Shown piece by piece: positions 56,265-64,000 of a DNA stretch of 64,000 bases (its first letter is position 1; each line of letters opens with the position of its first letter). The notes below the pieces were generated by a model. It saw only the letters and a program-made list of their open reading frames with translations, had not been told where the DNA came from and did no database searches. This DNA comes from Porphyromonas uenonis 60-3. Its GTDB lineage: Bacteria > Bacteroidota > Bacteroidia > Bacteroidales > Porphyromonadaceae. The stretch lies in the NCBI RefSeq assembly GCF_000174775.1, contig NZ_ACLR01000123.1, positions 62,001 through 126,000 on the forward strand. The letters are read 5' to 3'. The position numbers and the translations under genes are program-made.

Positions 56265-57041
56265 ATGCACACGCTTCACTGCCCTTCACTCAAATGGTTG
56301 ATCCTCTTAATGATACTCGTACCTAGCTACATGGCGGGGTCCGACGTATCGCTGTGGGATATACCGCCCACGGGACACCGTGTGACGGTCGTGCCCTCCT
56401 CGGCTGAGCGACAGCAGATCAATCAGCTTTACCAGCAGATGGGACTGGAGGGAAGGCTTTCGTTTGAGGCCTTTAGCCTAGGCGTGCGGGGGTACAATCA
56501 GATTCCCAACAAGCATCGCTCACGGCTAACCATTGTGGACTTCTCCAAGCCCTCGACTCAGGAGCGCATGTTTGTCATCGATATGGAGCAGGGCAAGCTA
56601 CTCTACGCTACGCTCTGTGCGCATGGACGTGGTAGCGGGGAGAACTACGCTACCTCTTTTTCCAATCAACCAGACTCACATCAGAGCTCTCTGGGCTTCT
56701 ACCTAACCAATGAGACTTACACTGGAAGCAACGGCTACTCGCTACGTCTCGATGGACTGGAGCGTGGATACAACGATCAGGCGCGGGCTCGTGCTATCGT
56801 CGTGCACGGTGCTGCCTATGTGAATGATCAAATTATCCGACAGGGACGTCTCGGACGTAGCTACGGTTGCCCCGCAGTGCCTCGTGCGCTGGCGCGCCCA
56901 ATCATTGATGCGATCAAGGGAGGCAGCGTCCTATACATCTACGCCAATCGTCCTGACTACCTCGCTCAGAGCATGGTACCACGCTCCGAGATGGATCGCA
57001 CCCTCACCAATCAGGACAGTCGCACGCGACTGATCAACTAG
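56265..57041 (+). CDS. Secreted murein L,D-transpeptidase-like protein (YkuD_2 family)
   Basis: 258 residues from MHTLHCPSLKW; signal peptide LILLMILVPSYMAG. The catalytic region matches the PF13645-like YkuD_2 type: HGRGSGENYATSFSN, SSLGFYLTNETYTGSNGYSLRLDGLERGYND, AIVVHGAAYV (His) and GRSYGCPAV with the expected nucleophile Cys. Enzymes of this fold cross-link or modify peptidoglycan in the periplasm. The stop codon overlaps the stop of the convergent glycogen synthase: both use the same CTAG (57038-57041). Confidence 0.88.
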   Translation: MHTLHCPSLKWLILLMILVPSYMAGSDVSLWDIPPTGHRVTVVPSSAERQQINQLYQQMGLEGRLSFEAFSLGVRGYNQIPNKHRSRLTIVDFSKPSTQERMFVIDMEQGKLLYATLCAHGRGSGENYATSFSNQPDSHQSSLGFYLTNETYTGSNGYSLRLDGLERGYNDQARARAIVVHGAAYVNDQIIRQGRLGRSYGCPAVPRALARPIIDAIKGGSVLYIYANRPDYLAQSMVPRSEMDRTLTNQDSRTRLIN

Positions 57042-58666
57042 CTCAGCGTCATCATCTGGCGGTAAGCCTCTATATAATAGTCGTAATAGTGTGTCCAGAG
57101 CGCTTGGGAGGCGGTCTTCCGAGCTTGCTTGTAGCATGCCTTCGGGAGCCCTGCGGTAGCTTGCTCTAGGATCATTGCCAGAGCTTGCGTCACAAAGGCG
57201 TCGTCATGGTCACGGCGTGGGATAACCTGCACACCGTGCTGCAGGCTGTCTGTAGCAGGCTCGCCATAAAACTCTAGGATCGCCTGACCAAAGCCAGACA
57301 AGTCGGTCGTAACCGTCGGCACGCCATAAGCGATGCTCTCCAGTGGCGTGTAGCCCCACGGCTCATAGTACGAGGGGAAGAGCGTCAGATCGAGGGCGCT
57401 CAGCAGATCATAATAAGGAAGGCCTAGGATGCCGTCGTGACCATCGAGGTAGGTGGGCACGAAGATCGGATAGATATGCTGCGCTGTCGCTCCTCTTCGG
57501 AGGAGTTCGCCGAGGTGTCCGGCGAGGGTGTCCTCCCGCAAGTTGTGTAGCCAATGCGTTAAGTAAGGGTACTCTAGCGGGGTCGTGCTACTCTCTGGGT
57601 TGGGATCGCTTAGTAGATAAGCAAGGTCAGCTCTTGGCTCGGCAACCCAAGCGGGAATGAAGAAGTAAAGGATGAGATCTGACGAAAGCTTCGCTTGCTG
57701 CTGGAGTAGACTTTCCAGCGAGTTGACGATGAGGTCGATCCCTTTGTTGCGATACTCGTAGCGTCCCGAGGTGGCAACGAGTGTCGTGCCCTTAGGGTCA
57801 AAGGTCTTGCCATAGAGCTGGCTGGCCGCGTCTATTAGTCGCTGACGCGCTTTCGTCTTAAAGCGACTTGTGGCCAATGCGTGGAAGCCATTCGGCAAGA
57901 CCACTGGCGTACGCTCCAAGAGCTGTGTACACTCCAGAGCGGTCACCTCGCTGACCGTCGCAAAGATGGTCGCAGTATGGGCGGCCGCCTTCTCTAGCGC
58001 ATGCTTCGCCTCGACATGCAGTTCGCTCGCCATCTGGTCTCCGTGGTAGCCTGCGAAGTATCGGTAAAGATCCTTGCCATTGCTACAGATAGAGCGCCCG
58101 ACGGTCGTGGCGTGGGTGATGAAGAGCGAGTGCAGATTGGGCTGTTGCAGGCGATGATAGAGCAGTCCCATGCCAGTGATCCACTCATTATAAATAGCTA
58201 TCGGCTGACTCCCAGGCAATGCGAGCTGTGGGGTCACAGCAAGCAGTGTCGCTGCCGCAGCAACGGCAAAGAGACAGGAATCATCGTAGTCGCCATAGCC
58301 GAGGTCCGACTGTATGCCATAGTGCTGCCACATGAGGTAGTAGAGTTGATCACGGACTGTGGCAAGCGGTGTGTAGTCCACGAGGATCGTTTGCGCTTCG
58401 CCCCCAGGCGTAAGCCAGTAGCCCTGCGTGATCGGTAGCTCTACACCCAGTAGCGAGATGTGACCAGGCAGGGTGATACAAAAGGTCTCCGCGCGAAAGT
58501 CTACCATCTCCTCCAACGGTCGAAGACGAGGACCGACGAAAAGAACCTGCTCAGCCCCGTGGCGAAGCATCATTTCGCCCGCTCGTGACGAGAGGACGGT
58601 GTAGATGCCGCCCACCTTGTTGGCGACCTCCCACGACACCTCCGAGATAAAGTATCGATCACTCAT
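57038..58666 (-). CDS. Glycogen synthase of the eukaryotic (GT3) type
   Basis: 542 residues. The start YFISEVSWEVANKVGGIYTVLSSRA is the UDP/ADP-glucose-binding N-terminus of GT3 glycogen synthases, and near the C-terminus LTLFPSYYEPWGYTPLESIAYGVPTVTTDLSGFG is the conserved catalytic loop. Transfers glucose from a nucleotide sugar to glycogen. Shorter than eukaryotic enzymes (about 700). Overlaps the next upstream gene by eight bases and shares its stop site with the convergent gene. Storage polysaccharide role inferred. Confidence 0.9.
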   Translation of the reverse strand: MSDRYFISEVSWEVANKVGGIYTVLSSRAGEMMLRHGAEQVLFVGPRLRPLEEMVDFRAETFCITLPGHISLLGVELPITQGYWLTPGGEAQTILVDYTPLATVRDQLYYLMWQHYGIQSDLGYGDYDDSCLFAVAAAATLLAVTPQLALPGSQPIAIYNEWITGMGLLYHRLQQPNLHSLFITHATTVGRSICSNGKDLYRYFAGYHGDQMASELHVEAKHALEKAAAHTATIFATVSEVTALECTQLLERTPVVLPNGFHALATSRFKTKARQRLIDAASQLYGKTFDPKGTTLVATSGRYEYRNKGIDLIVNSLESLLQQQAKLSSDLILYFFIPAWVAEPRADLAYLLSDPNPESSTTPLEYPYLTHWLHNLREDTLAGHLGELLRRGATAQHIYPIFVPTYLDGHDGILGLPYYDLLSALDLTLFPSYYEPWGYTPLESIAYGVPTVTTDLSGFGQAILEFYGEPATDSLQHGVQVIPRRDHDDAFVTQALAMILEQATAGLPKACYKQARKTASQALWTHYYDYYIEAYRQMMTLS

Positions 58667-59258
58667 TACTTGCAGTGCGCTCTTCTAATGTAACCTGCAG
58701 ATCGTACGCCACACGGCGACAATGCATCGGTAGCTCTTCGGCAGAGACATAGGAATCCAGCACCTCCGTCAGCTTCTCGGGCAAAGGCTTCTCAGGCTGT
58801 CGCTTCGTATAGTTTGCGATGGCCAGGAGCGCCACGTAAAGCTTCGCCTCATCAGAGGCACGGTCTGTGACAACCTCCTCCGCCCAGCGAATGGCTAGTG
58901 GTACGTATGATAGGAGGTTAAAGGCAAGCTGCTCTTGTAGCTCCACATTGGTCGCCTTCTCTAGGAAAGCCTCCACATCTTGCTCCGTGAGCTCCTCACG
59001 GGGGAAGAGCATCGTGGAGAGGATCAGCAGCTCCCGCACAGAGGTATCCCGCAGCGCCTCGGCAAGCTGTCGGGAAGGCTGGTACTGCGCAGCGAGCTCT
59101 AGGAGATAGCCTCGTGTCCAGCCCCAGTTGTAGCGGTAGTCCAGTCCCGACTCCCGCATCGACTGCGCCACAGAGCCGTCCATACGTGTGCGGAGCGCAG
59201 CACGTATGGCGGCAAGCTGTGTGGCGATCGTCTCTTCGTCTATCGGAGAGCTAGGCAC
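58659..59258 (-). CDS. Conserved helical protein of unknown function
   Basis: 199 residues, no recognised family. Almost entirely alpha-helical by pattern ([64 protein letters not shown]), with no signal peptide or membrane segment; possibly an armadillo/HEAT-like fold (guess). It overlaps glycogen synthase by eight bases at its end and the purine nucleoside phosphorylase gene by eight bases at its start, so it is locked into the operon. Confidence 0.65.
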   Translation of the reverse strand: MPSSPIDEETIATQLAAIRAALRTRMDGSVAQSMRESGLDYRYNWGWTRGYLLELAAQYQPSRQLAEALRDTSVRELLILSTMLFPREELTEQDVEAFLEKATNVELQEQLAFNLLSYVPLAIRWAEEVVTDRASDEAKLYVALLAIANYTKRQPEKPLPEKLTEVLDSYVSAEELPMHCRRVAYDLQVTLEERTASNE

Positions 59259-60066
59259 GGGCTATGAGCTCTGCGATGAGGGCACCCATACGCTTGGAGG
59301 CAGCATTGGCGGCAGCGACCACCTCGTCGCCATCGTTCGTGTAGTCTCCCTCGAAGTGCCACCCCTCGTTCGTGATGACCGACATGCCGAAGACGCGGAT
59401 ACCCGCATGGCGAGCCACAATCACCTCAGGCGTCGTGCTCATGCCGACCGCATCAGCGCCTACAGTCTGCCAATACTTATACTCTGCGGGCGTCTCGTAG
59501 GAAGGACCCGTGAGGCTTACGTAGACACCCTTCTGGAGCGTCAGCTTTTGCTCCTGGGCGATGGTCTCAGCGAGCGCAATCAGCTCACGATCGTAAGCAC
59601 GCGTCATATCGGGGAAGCGGACACCAAAGTTCTCATCGTTAGGACCAATGAGCGGATTGGGTAGCATATTGATATGGTCTCTGATGATCATCAGGTCACC
59701 CACGTGGAAGTTCGGGTTGATGCCGCCCGCAGCGTTGGAGACGATCAGGATCTCGATGCCGAGGAGCTTCATCACCCGCACTGGCAGCGTGACCACCTCC
59801 ATCGGGTAGCCCTCATAGTAGTGAAAGCGCCCCTGCATCGCCACCACGGGGACACCGCCCAGCGTGCCAGAGATGAAGTTGCCCTTGTGACCGATAGCGG
59901 TCGAGTGTGCGAAGTTAGGGATTTCGCTGTATGGAATGACGGTTGGGTTAGCGATTTCGTCGGCTAGATTGCCCAGGCCGCTACCTAGTATGATGCCCAC
60001 GCGGGGCTGTGCCGATATCTTGCTCTTGATATATTCGGCTGCTTGCTGATATTTTTGAAAGTCCAT
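59251..60066 (-). CDS. Purine nucleoside phosphorylase (PNP-I, trimeric type)
   Basis: 271 residues. Phosphorolysis of inosine/guanosine to base and ribose 1-phosphate. Phosphate-site [52 protein letters not shown] (purine site), [17 protein letters not shown], and [21 protein letters not shown]. Next to the MTA/SAH deaminase gene, it completes purine salvage after deamination. Confidence 0.94.
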   Translation of the reverse strand: MDFQKYQQAAEYIKSKISAQPRVGIILGSGLGNLADEIANPTVIPYSEIPNFAHSTAIGHKGNFISGTLGGVPVVAMQGRFHYYEGYPMEVVTLPVRVMKLLGIEILIVSNAAGGINPNFHVGDLMIIRDHINMLPNPLIGPNDENFGVRFPDMTRAYDRELIALAETIAQEQKLTLQKGVYVSLTGPSYETPAEYKYWQTVGADAVGMSTTPEVIVARHAGIRVFGMSVITNEGWHFEGDYTNDGDEVVAAANAASKRMGALIAELIARA

Positions 60067-60098
60067 AGTCTATGTTCGTTTGATAGTGAAAAGGTTTT

Positions 60099-61370
60099 TT
60101 ACCCCTTACGGTGAAGTAAGTCGTGAGCTGTGCGACGAGCCATCTCGATGATGCGCTCCATGCCGACGATCTCACGGTCACGCATGAGGATCGCTCCGTC
60201 CACGATGGTCGTCGAGACGATCGTTGAGGAGCCTGCGTAGACGAGATTAGAAGTAAGATTGTGACAAGGCACCATGCTCGGCGCCTTAAGGTCTATGAGA
60301 CAAAGGTCGGCTAGATAGCCCTCCTCGATGCGTCCGCCCTTGAGTCCCAGCATAGCGTAGCCCACCTCCGTTGCCGAGCGGTAGATGTCGGGAGCGCAGA
60401 CCGCTGTCGGGTCGTAGCGCCACACCTTGCCCAGGAGCGAAGCCATACGCATAGCGATGTACATGTCCAGGTCGTTGCTCGAGGAGCAACCGTCCGTACC
60501 AATAGCCACAGGGATGCCCCGCTCCTTCATCTCTTCATAGCGAAAGCGCCCACCACTGGCCAGCTTCATATTGCTCGCAGGGTTGTGCACGAGCGTACAT
60601 CCGTGACGTGCTAGGATATCCAGCTCCTCATCGTCCAGCCATAAGCTGTGCGCCATGATGCAGCGAGGCGAGAGCGCATCGATCTGCTCTAGGTAACGGA
60701 CAGGCGTCGTGCCATGCTCGGCAATACAGTCCTTCACCTCACGCTCTGTCTCGGAGAGGTGCAGGTGAATGGGGATCTCATGCTCCTCGGCAAACTCCTT
60801 CGCAAAGTGCAATTGATCGCCCGAAACGGTGTAGATAGCGTGTGGTCCCACACTCCAGCAGATCCGCTCAGGGAGCTTCGCAAAGAGCTGCTCATAGCGG
60901 TAGCAGTTGTCGCGATCTAGCTGTGCCCGCTCGGCATCGCCACGGTCAAAGAGCGTGTAGCTCAGATTCGCCCTTATGCCTGTCTCCAGCACCGCACGAG
61001 CGGTCGCCTCAGGTGCTGTGTACATGTCGAGGAAGCAGGTCGTCCCGCTCTGGATCATCTCCACACAGCCGAGCAAAGCGCCGACATAGATATCCTCCTC
61101 CGTCATATGCGCCTCCACCGGCCAAATGTAATCCTCCAGCCAAGTCTGCAACGGCAGGTCATCGCCATACCCTCTGAAGAGCGTCATGGCACAGTGTGTG
61201 TGACCGTTGCAGAGTCCTGGCACGACAGCCTTGTCACGGCCGTCGAGGATGATCGTCTCTTCATCGATCGGGAGCAGATCAGTACCGATCTTGTCGATAC
61301 GATTGTCCACGATCAGAAGGTCTTGCGTCGCCCCTCCTATGAGCGACTCCTTGATTAGTATGCTACTCAT
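60099..61370 (-). CDS. mtaD: 5-methylthioadenosine/S-adenosylhomocysteine deaminase-like amidohydrolase
   Basis: 423 residues. Metal-dependent deaminase barrel: NGHTHCAMTLFRG (HxH), GPHAIYTVSGDQL, HLHLSETEREV (His), MAHSLWLDDEEL and TDGCSSSNDLDM (Asp), all in family order. Deaminates MTA, SAH or adenosine to the inosyl compound, which the neighbouring PNP can cleave. Starts six bases after the M20 peptidase stop. Confidence 0.9.
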   Translation of the reverse strand: MSSILIKESLIGGATQDLLIVDNRIDKIGTDLLPIDEETIILDGRDKAVVPGLCNGHTHCAMTLFRGYGDDLPLQTWLEDYIWPVEAHMTEEDIYVGALLGCVEMIQSGTTCFLDMYTAPEATARAVLETGIRANLSYTLFDRGDAERAQLDRDNCYRYEQLFAKLPERICWSVGPHAIYTVSGDQLHFAKEFAEEHEIPIHLHLSETEREVKDCIAEHGTTPVRYLEQIDALSPRCIMAHSLWLDDEELDILARHGCTLVHNPASNMKLASGGRFRYEEMKERGIPVAIGTDGCSSSNDLDMYIAMRMASLLGKVWRYDPTAVCAPDIYRSATEVGYAMLGLKGGRIEEGYLADLCLIDLKAPSMVPCHNLTSNLVYAGSSTIVSTTIVDGAILMRDREIVGMERIIEMARRTAHDLLHRKG

Positions 61371-61376
61371 GCCCGT

Positions 61377-62735
61377 TTAGTTAAATAGTCGGTAAAACTC
61401 AGCCACCGCCTCGACACCCTTGCGAAAGACTCTTACCGAAAAGCTCTCATTGGGCGAGTGAATCGCATCCTTCTCTAGACCAAAGCCCATCAATACCGTC
61501 TTAAGTCCGAGGATCTCCTCAAAAGCAGCAATAATCGGAATGCTACCGCCACTGCGTATCGCTAGTGGAGCCACCCCGTAAGCCTTCTCGACCGCCTGAG
61601 CAGCTGCTTGGTAAGCGGGTAGGTCTAGCGGACAGTAGTAGCCCGCACCGCCGTGCATCGGTGTCACCTTCACATGGACAGACTTAGGAGCGATCTGCTC
61701 GATATACGCCTTCATCAGGCGGGAGATCTCCTCATGATCTTGATTAGCCACCAGACGGCAAGAGAGCTTAGCGTAAGCCTTCGAGGGGAGCACCGTCTTG
61801 GCACCTTCGCCCTGATAACCGCCCCATATACCGCACACGTCAAAGGAAGGACGGCAACTATTCCGCTCCAGCGTGATGTAGCCCTCCTCGCCTTGTGTCT
61901 CACGAATGTCTAGCGCACGGCAGTAATCCTCCTCGGAGAAGGGCACCTTGCGGATCATCGCACGCTCCTCGTCAGAGAGTGGTAGCACCTTGTCGTAGAA
62001 GCCTGGTACCGTGATACGTCCCTTGTCGTCTACGAGCTGAGCAATGATCTTGCATAGCTCATTGATTGGGTTAGCGACAGCACCTCCGAAGTGACCCGAG
62101 TGCAGATCCCTATTGGGACCCGTCACCTCCACCTGCCAGTAGGCGAGACCACGCAGACCAGCCGTAATGCTCGGTGTCTCCTCGCTCAGCATCGTCGTGT
62201 CAGAGACGAGGATCACGTCTGCAGCCAGCAGATCCTTGTGCTCACGGCAGAAAGGCGACAAGCTCCCTGAGCCAATCTCCTCCTCACCCTCGAAGATAAA
62301 CTTCACATTGACCCCGACCAAGCCCAGTGCCTTAGCGGTCTCGAAGCCTTTGAGCTGGATCATGATCTGACCCTTGTCGTCATTAGCGCCACGAGCGTAG
62401 ATGCGGCCATCGCGTATCTCAGGTTCGAAAGGCTGGCTCTCCCACAACTCCAGAGGCTCCACGGGCATCACGTCATAGTGACCGTATACGAGGATCGTCT
62501 TCGTCGCTCCAGGCTGCTTATAGTGTCCGAAGACGATGGGGTTGCCCTCCGAAGGCATCACCTCCGCCTCCTGCACGCCTAGCGAGAGCAGGTGGTCACG
62601 CAGATACTCGGCAGCACGCTGCATATCAGCCTTGTGCTCGCTCTGTGCGCTGATCGACGGGATACGCACGAGACCATACAGGTCCTCGTGAAAGCGGTCC
62701 TCATGCTCCGCTATATACTCTTTGATATTTGCCAT
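61377..62735 (-). CDS. M20-family dipeptidase/aminopeptidase
   Basis: 452 residues from MANIKEYIAEHEDRFHEDLYGL; the frame extends to 62786, but a promoter-like TATCTTTA at 62774-62767 favours the shorter start. Zinc ligands: VYGHYDVMPVEP (His, Asp), ARGANDDKGQ (Asp), and FEGEEEIGSG (Glu-Glu), with GNRDLHSGHFGGAV-like dimerisation region and closing GFGLEKDAIHSPNE. Cleaves short peptides in the cytoplasm, supplying amino acids to this asaccharolytic-style metabolism (inference). First gene of the minus-strand run. Confidence 0.92.
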   Translation of the reverse strand: MANIKEYIAEHEDRFHEDLYGLVRIPSISAQSEHKADMQRAAEYLRDHLLSLGVQEAEVMPSEGNPIVFGHYKQPGATKTILVYGHYDVMPVEPLELWESQPFEPEIRDGRIYARGANDDKGQIMIQLKGFETAKALGLVGVNVKFIFEGEEEIGSGSLSPFCREHKDLLAADVILVSDTTMLSEETPSITAGLRGLAYWQVEVTGPNRDLHSGHFGGAVANPINELCKIIAQLVDDKGRITVPGFYDKVLPLSDEERAMIRKVPFSEEDYCRALDIRETQGEEGYITLERNSCRPSFDVCGIWGGYQGEGAKTVLPSKAYAKLSCRLVANQDHEEISRLMKAYIEQIAPKSVHVKVTPMHGGAGYYCPLDLPAYQAAAQAVEKAYGVAPLAIRSGGSIPIIAAFEEILGLKTVLMGFGLEKDAIHSPNESFSVRVFRKGVEAVAEFYRLFN

Positions 62736-62766
62736 AATAACGTTTTCTTGTTTTTCGATTGCTCCG

Positions 62767-62774
62767 TAAAGATA
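62767..62774 (-). promoter_or_regulatory. Candidate -7 element of the M20 peptidase operon
   Basis: The minus strand reads TATCTTTA, one mismatch to TAnnTTTG, 32 bases before the ATG at 62735; a TTG-containing stretch is not clear because copy 6 of the repeat begins here. Confidence 0.4.
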
Positions 62775-62782
62775 CAAAAAGC

Positions 62783-63004
62783 TCACGAGGAATTTCCCAA
62801 TAGCTTACGAAGAAACGAAAATCCCTCACGGAACCGGGAAATAAAAGTTCGGAAGAATGAAATGAAACTTCGGAAGAATGAAATCAAAGTTCCGATGAAT
62901 TTCTCCGTTTCTCCCTGGGAAATTCCAGTTTCCTCGGTAGGAAACTCCATTGTCCTCGGTAGGAAACTCCATTTTCATACGGGAGAAACTCCATTTTCAT
63001 GCCT
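62783..63004 (-). repeat. Dispersed intergenic repeat, copy 6 (with expanded flank)
   Basis: Core about 62825-62900, minus orientation: CTCACGGAACCGGG, GTTCGGAAGAA, ACTTCGGAAGAA, AGTTCCGATGAA. The 5' flank is expanded: three copies of GGGA/GGTAGGAAACTCCATTTTC-type units between about 62930 and 63003. It occupies most of the gap before the 63102 gene and abuts the M20 promoter. Confidence 0.85.
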
Positions 63005-63101
63005 ATGAAAATCCTCGCAGTACTGAAGCGCACAAAAACGAAGATGCGCCAAAGCACCAACGACTCTGACGCATCCTCTCTAATCACATACTAAATGAAG
63101 C

Positions 63102-63452
63102 TTAAGCTCCACTTAATGGGTCACGCTCCTGCACGGACATGATGGATTCGGGCGCTACGTAGGTATCAACAGACCAGAGGTACGCAGCGACCAGCTCGCT
63201 GTTATTGTACGCCTGAGCATTCATCTCTCGGATACGCTCTAGGAGTGCGTCCCCCTTGGAGGTGTCTGCCTCCTGTACCAGTAGACAAGCGTTGAAGCCT
63301 GGCCACACGGCGGTATCCTTGTGCGGGATGTCGAAGTTGCTCTCGGCAAGAGCCTTCGGGATGACTTGGTAGACGCTTATCTCCAGTTCCCGCAGGAGCG
63401 ACTCCATCTGCTCCAGCATACTGACATTGCAGGTGATATATACGAATCTCAT
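63102..63452 (-). CDS. Small protein, possibly PII-like, linked to an RND pump
   Basis: 116 residues, no signal peptide. MRFVYITCNVSMLEQMESLLRELEISVYQVIPKALAES has the beta-alpha-beta look of the ferredoxin/PII-like fold (DUF3240-type proteins of that fold occur next to RND metal pumps). Starts one base after the RND transporter stop, so co-transcribed. It may sense the pump substrate or a nucleotide (guess). Confidence 0.55.
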   Translation of the reverse strand: MRFVYITCNVSMLEQMESLLRELEISVYQVIPKALAESNFDIPHKDTAVWPGFNACLLVQEADTSKGDALLERIREMNAQAYNNSELVAAYLWSVDTYVAPESIMSVQERDPLSGA

Positions 63453-63453
63453 A

Positions 63454-64000
63454 CTACTTCTTCTTAATCTGTTTCCTCAATCTAGATATTCTACGCTCCT
63501 TATTGAGCTTGTGCTGGTGGACAGCAGCATAGGCTGTCGGCACCAAGATGAGCGTCACGAGCATCGAGATCAGGAGACCACCGATGATGGTGATGCCGAG
63601 AGGTGCATAGAGCTCCTTGCCCATACCTCTACTGAGTGCCATGGGTAGCATACCGAGTATGGTGGTCATAGAGGTCATCAAGACAGGGCGCAGGCGTGAG
63701 CGTCCGGACTCCATCACCGCATCTCGTATCGTATAGCCACGACGCACGAGCATGTTGCTGTAGTCCACGAGGACGATACCATTGTTCACCACGATACCGA
63801 CTAGCATGATGAGACCGATGAAGGTGACGACACTGAGCGTAGTACCAGTAATGAGGAAGGCTAAGATAACTCCTACGAGGGTGAAGGGTATCGCAAAGAG
63901 GATGATAAATGGGTCGACTAATGACTCAAACTGAGCAGCCATAACCATAAAGACTAGGAGCAGTCCGATGACGAAGATGACCGTGAGCGATGAGAAGGTG
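63454..64000 (-). CDS. RND-family efflux transporter permease, C-terminal part only
   Basis: About 182 residues are visible; the protein continues beyond the right edge in frame (translation before MVMAAQFESL reads SLTVIFVIGLLLVF). VMAAQFESLVDPFIILFAIPFTLVGVILAF, FIGLIMLVGIVVNNGIVLVDYSNMLVRRG, RLRPVLMTSMTTILGMLPMAL and a final LISMLVTLILVPTAYAAV are the last transmembrane helices (TM9-12) of the AcrB/HAE1 type. Drug or metal substrate cannot be told. A basic tail (LNKERRISRLRKQIKKK) follows. Confidence 0.93.
   Translation of the reverse strand, partial: TFSSLTVIFVIGLLLVFMVMAAQFESLVDPFIILFAIPFTLVGVILAFLITGTTLSVVTFIGLIMLVGIVVNNGIVLVDYSNMLVRRGYTIRDAVMESGRSRLRPVLMTSMTTILGMLPMALSRGMGKELYAPLGITIIGGLLISMLVTLILVPTAYAAVHQHKLNKERRISRLRKQIKKK

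Noticed and set aside
63102-63452. Possibility that the small gene is part of the RND protein
   Set aside because: The pump has its own stop at 63454-63456 and the small gene its own ATG, so it is separate.

Overview
This looks like a chromosomal segment of an anaerobic member of the Bacteroidales, most likely Porphyromonas or a close relative (inference). Supporting signs: promoters of the Bacteroidetes type (-7 TAnnTTTG, often with TTG 19-21 bases upstream); secreted proteins ending in type IX secretion (T9SS) sorting domains; the gene order tRNA-Tyr/tRNA-Thr - tuf - tRNA-Trp - secE - nusG - rplK/A/J/L - rpoB - rpoC; a [FeFe] hydrogenase with its maturases; and moderate GC. Both ends of the window cut through genes (nadC on the left, an RND pump on the right).

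Layout. 1-3.8 kb: NAD synthesis (nadC, nadB) and a polytopic membrane protein, all on the minus strand. 4.1-6.8 kb: a secreted 17-residue-repeat protein, then a restriction-modification pair (YhdJ-like adenine methyltransferase overlapping a PD-(D/E)XK-like endonuclease). 6.9-22 kb: the information-processing block, opened by an unusual gene in which a XerC-type recombinase reads directly into a ribosome hibernation factor. 22.5-29.4 kb: a CotH-like protein and three further T9SS-exported proteins, two of them with CxxC thioredoxin-like modules. 30-36 kb: tRNAs for Gln, Gln and Val, then hydrogenase, hydE, hydG and hydF. 36-41.5 kb: glycosyltransferase, nitroreductase, ApbE, a Wzz/Wzc-like membrane protein, nadD and a DUF2007 protein. 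41.7-46.4 kb: two tRNA-Asn, DHFR, HisRS and three consecutive FKBP isomerases with different predicted locations. 46.7-50.5 kb: bioF-bioG-bioC and a TlpA-like lipoprotein. 51-55.8 kb (minus): MBL hydrolase, asparaginase, rhodanese lipoprotein and a TonB-dependent receptor. 56-57 kb: SRP RNA, tRNA-Thr and an L,D-transpeptidase-like protein. 57-62.7 kb (minus): a tightly packed run of glycogen synthase, unknown protein, purine nucleoside phosphorylase, MTA/SAH deaminase and M20 peptidase. 63 kb: a small protein beside the RND pump.

The most unusual structure is not a gene. Six intergenic copies of an element of roughly 170-250 bp are scattered through the window (near 3.9, 24.1, 29.7, 36.0, 50.8 and 62.9 kb, in both orientations). 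Each has a 75-bp core built of three degenerate 21-nt units (TTCCGAACTTT plus ATTTC) ending in CGGTTCCGTGG, flanked by GGAGGAA/TTCCTCC inverted motifs. One copy has its third unit replaced by an inverted copy of the first, giving a long hairpin. A second, shorter repeat family occurs near 22.4, 24.4 and 29.85 kb. No CRISPR array, insertion sequence or prophage was seen.
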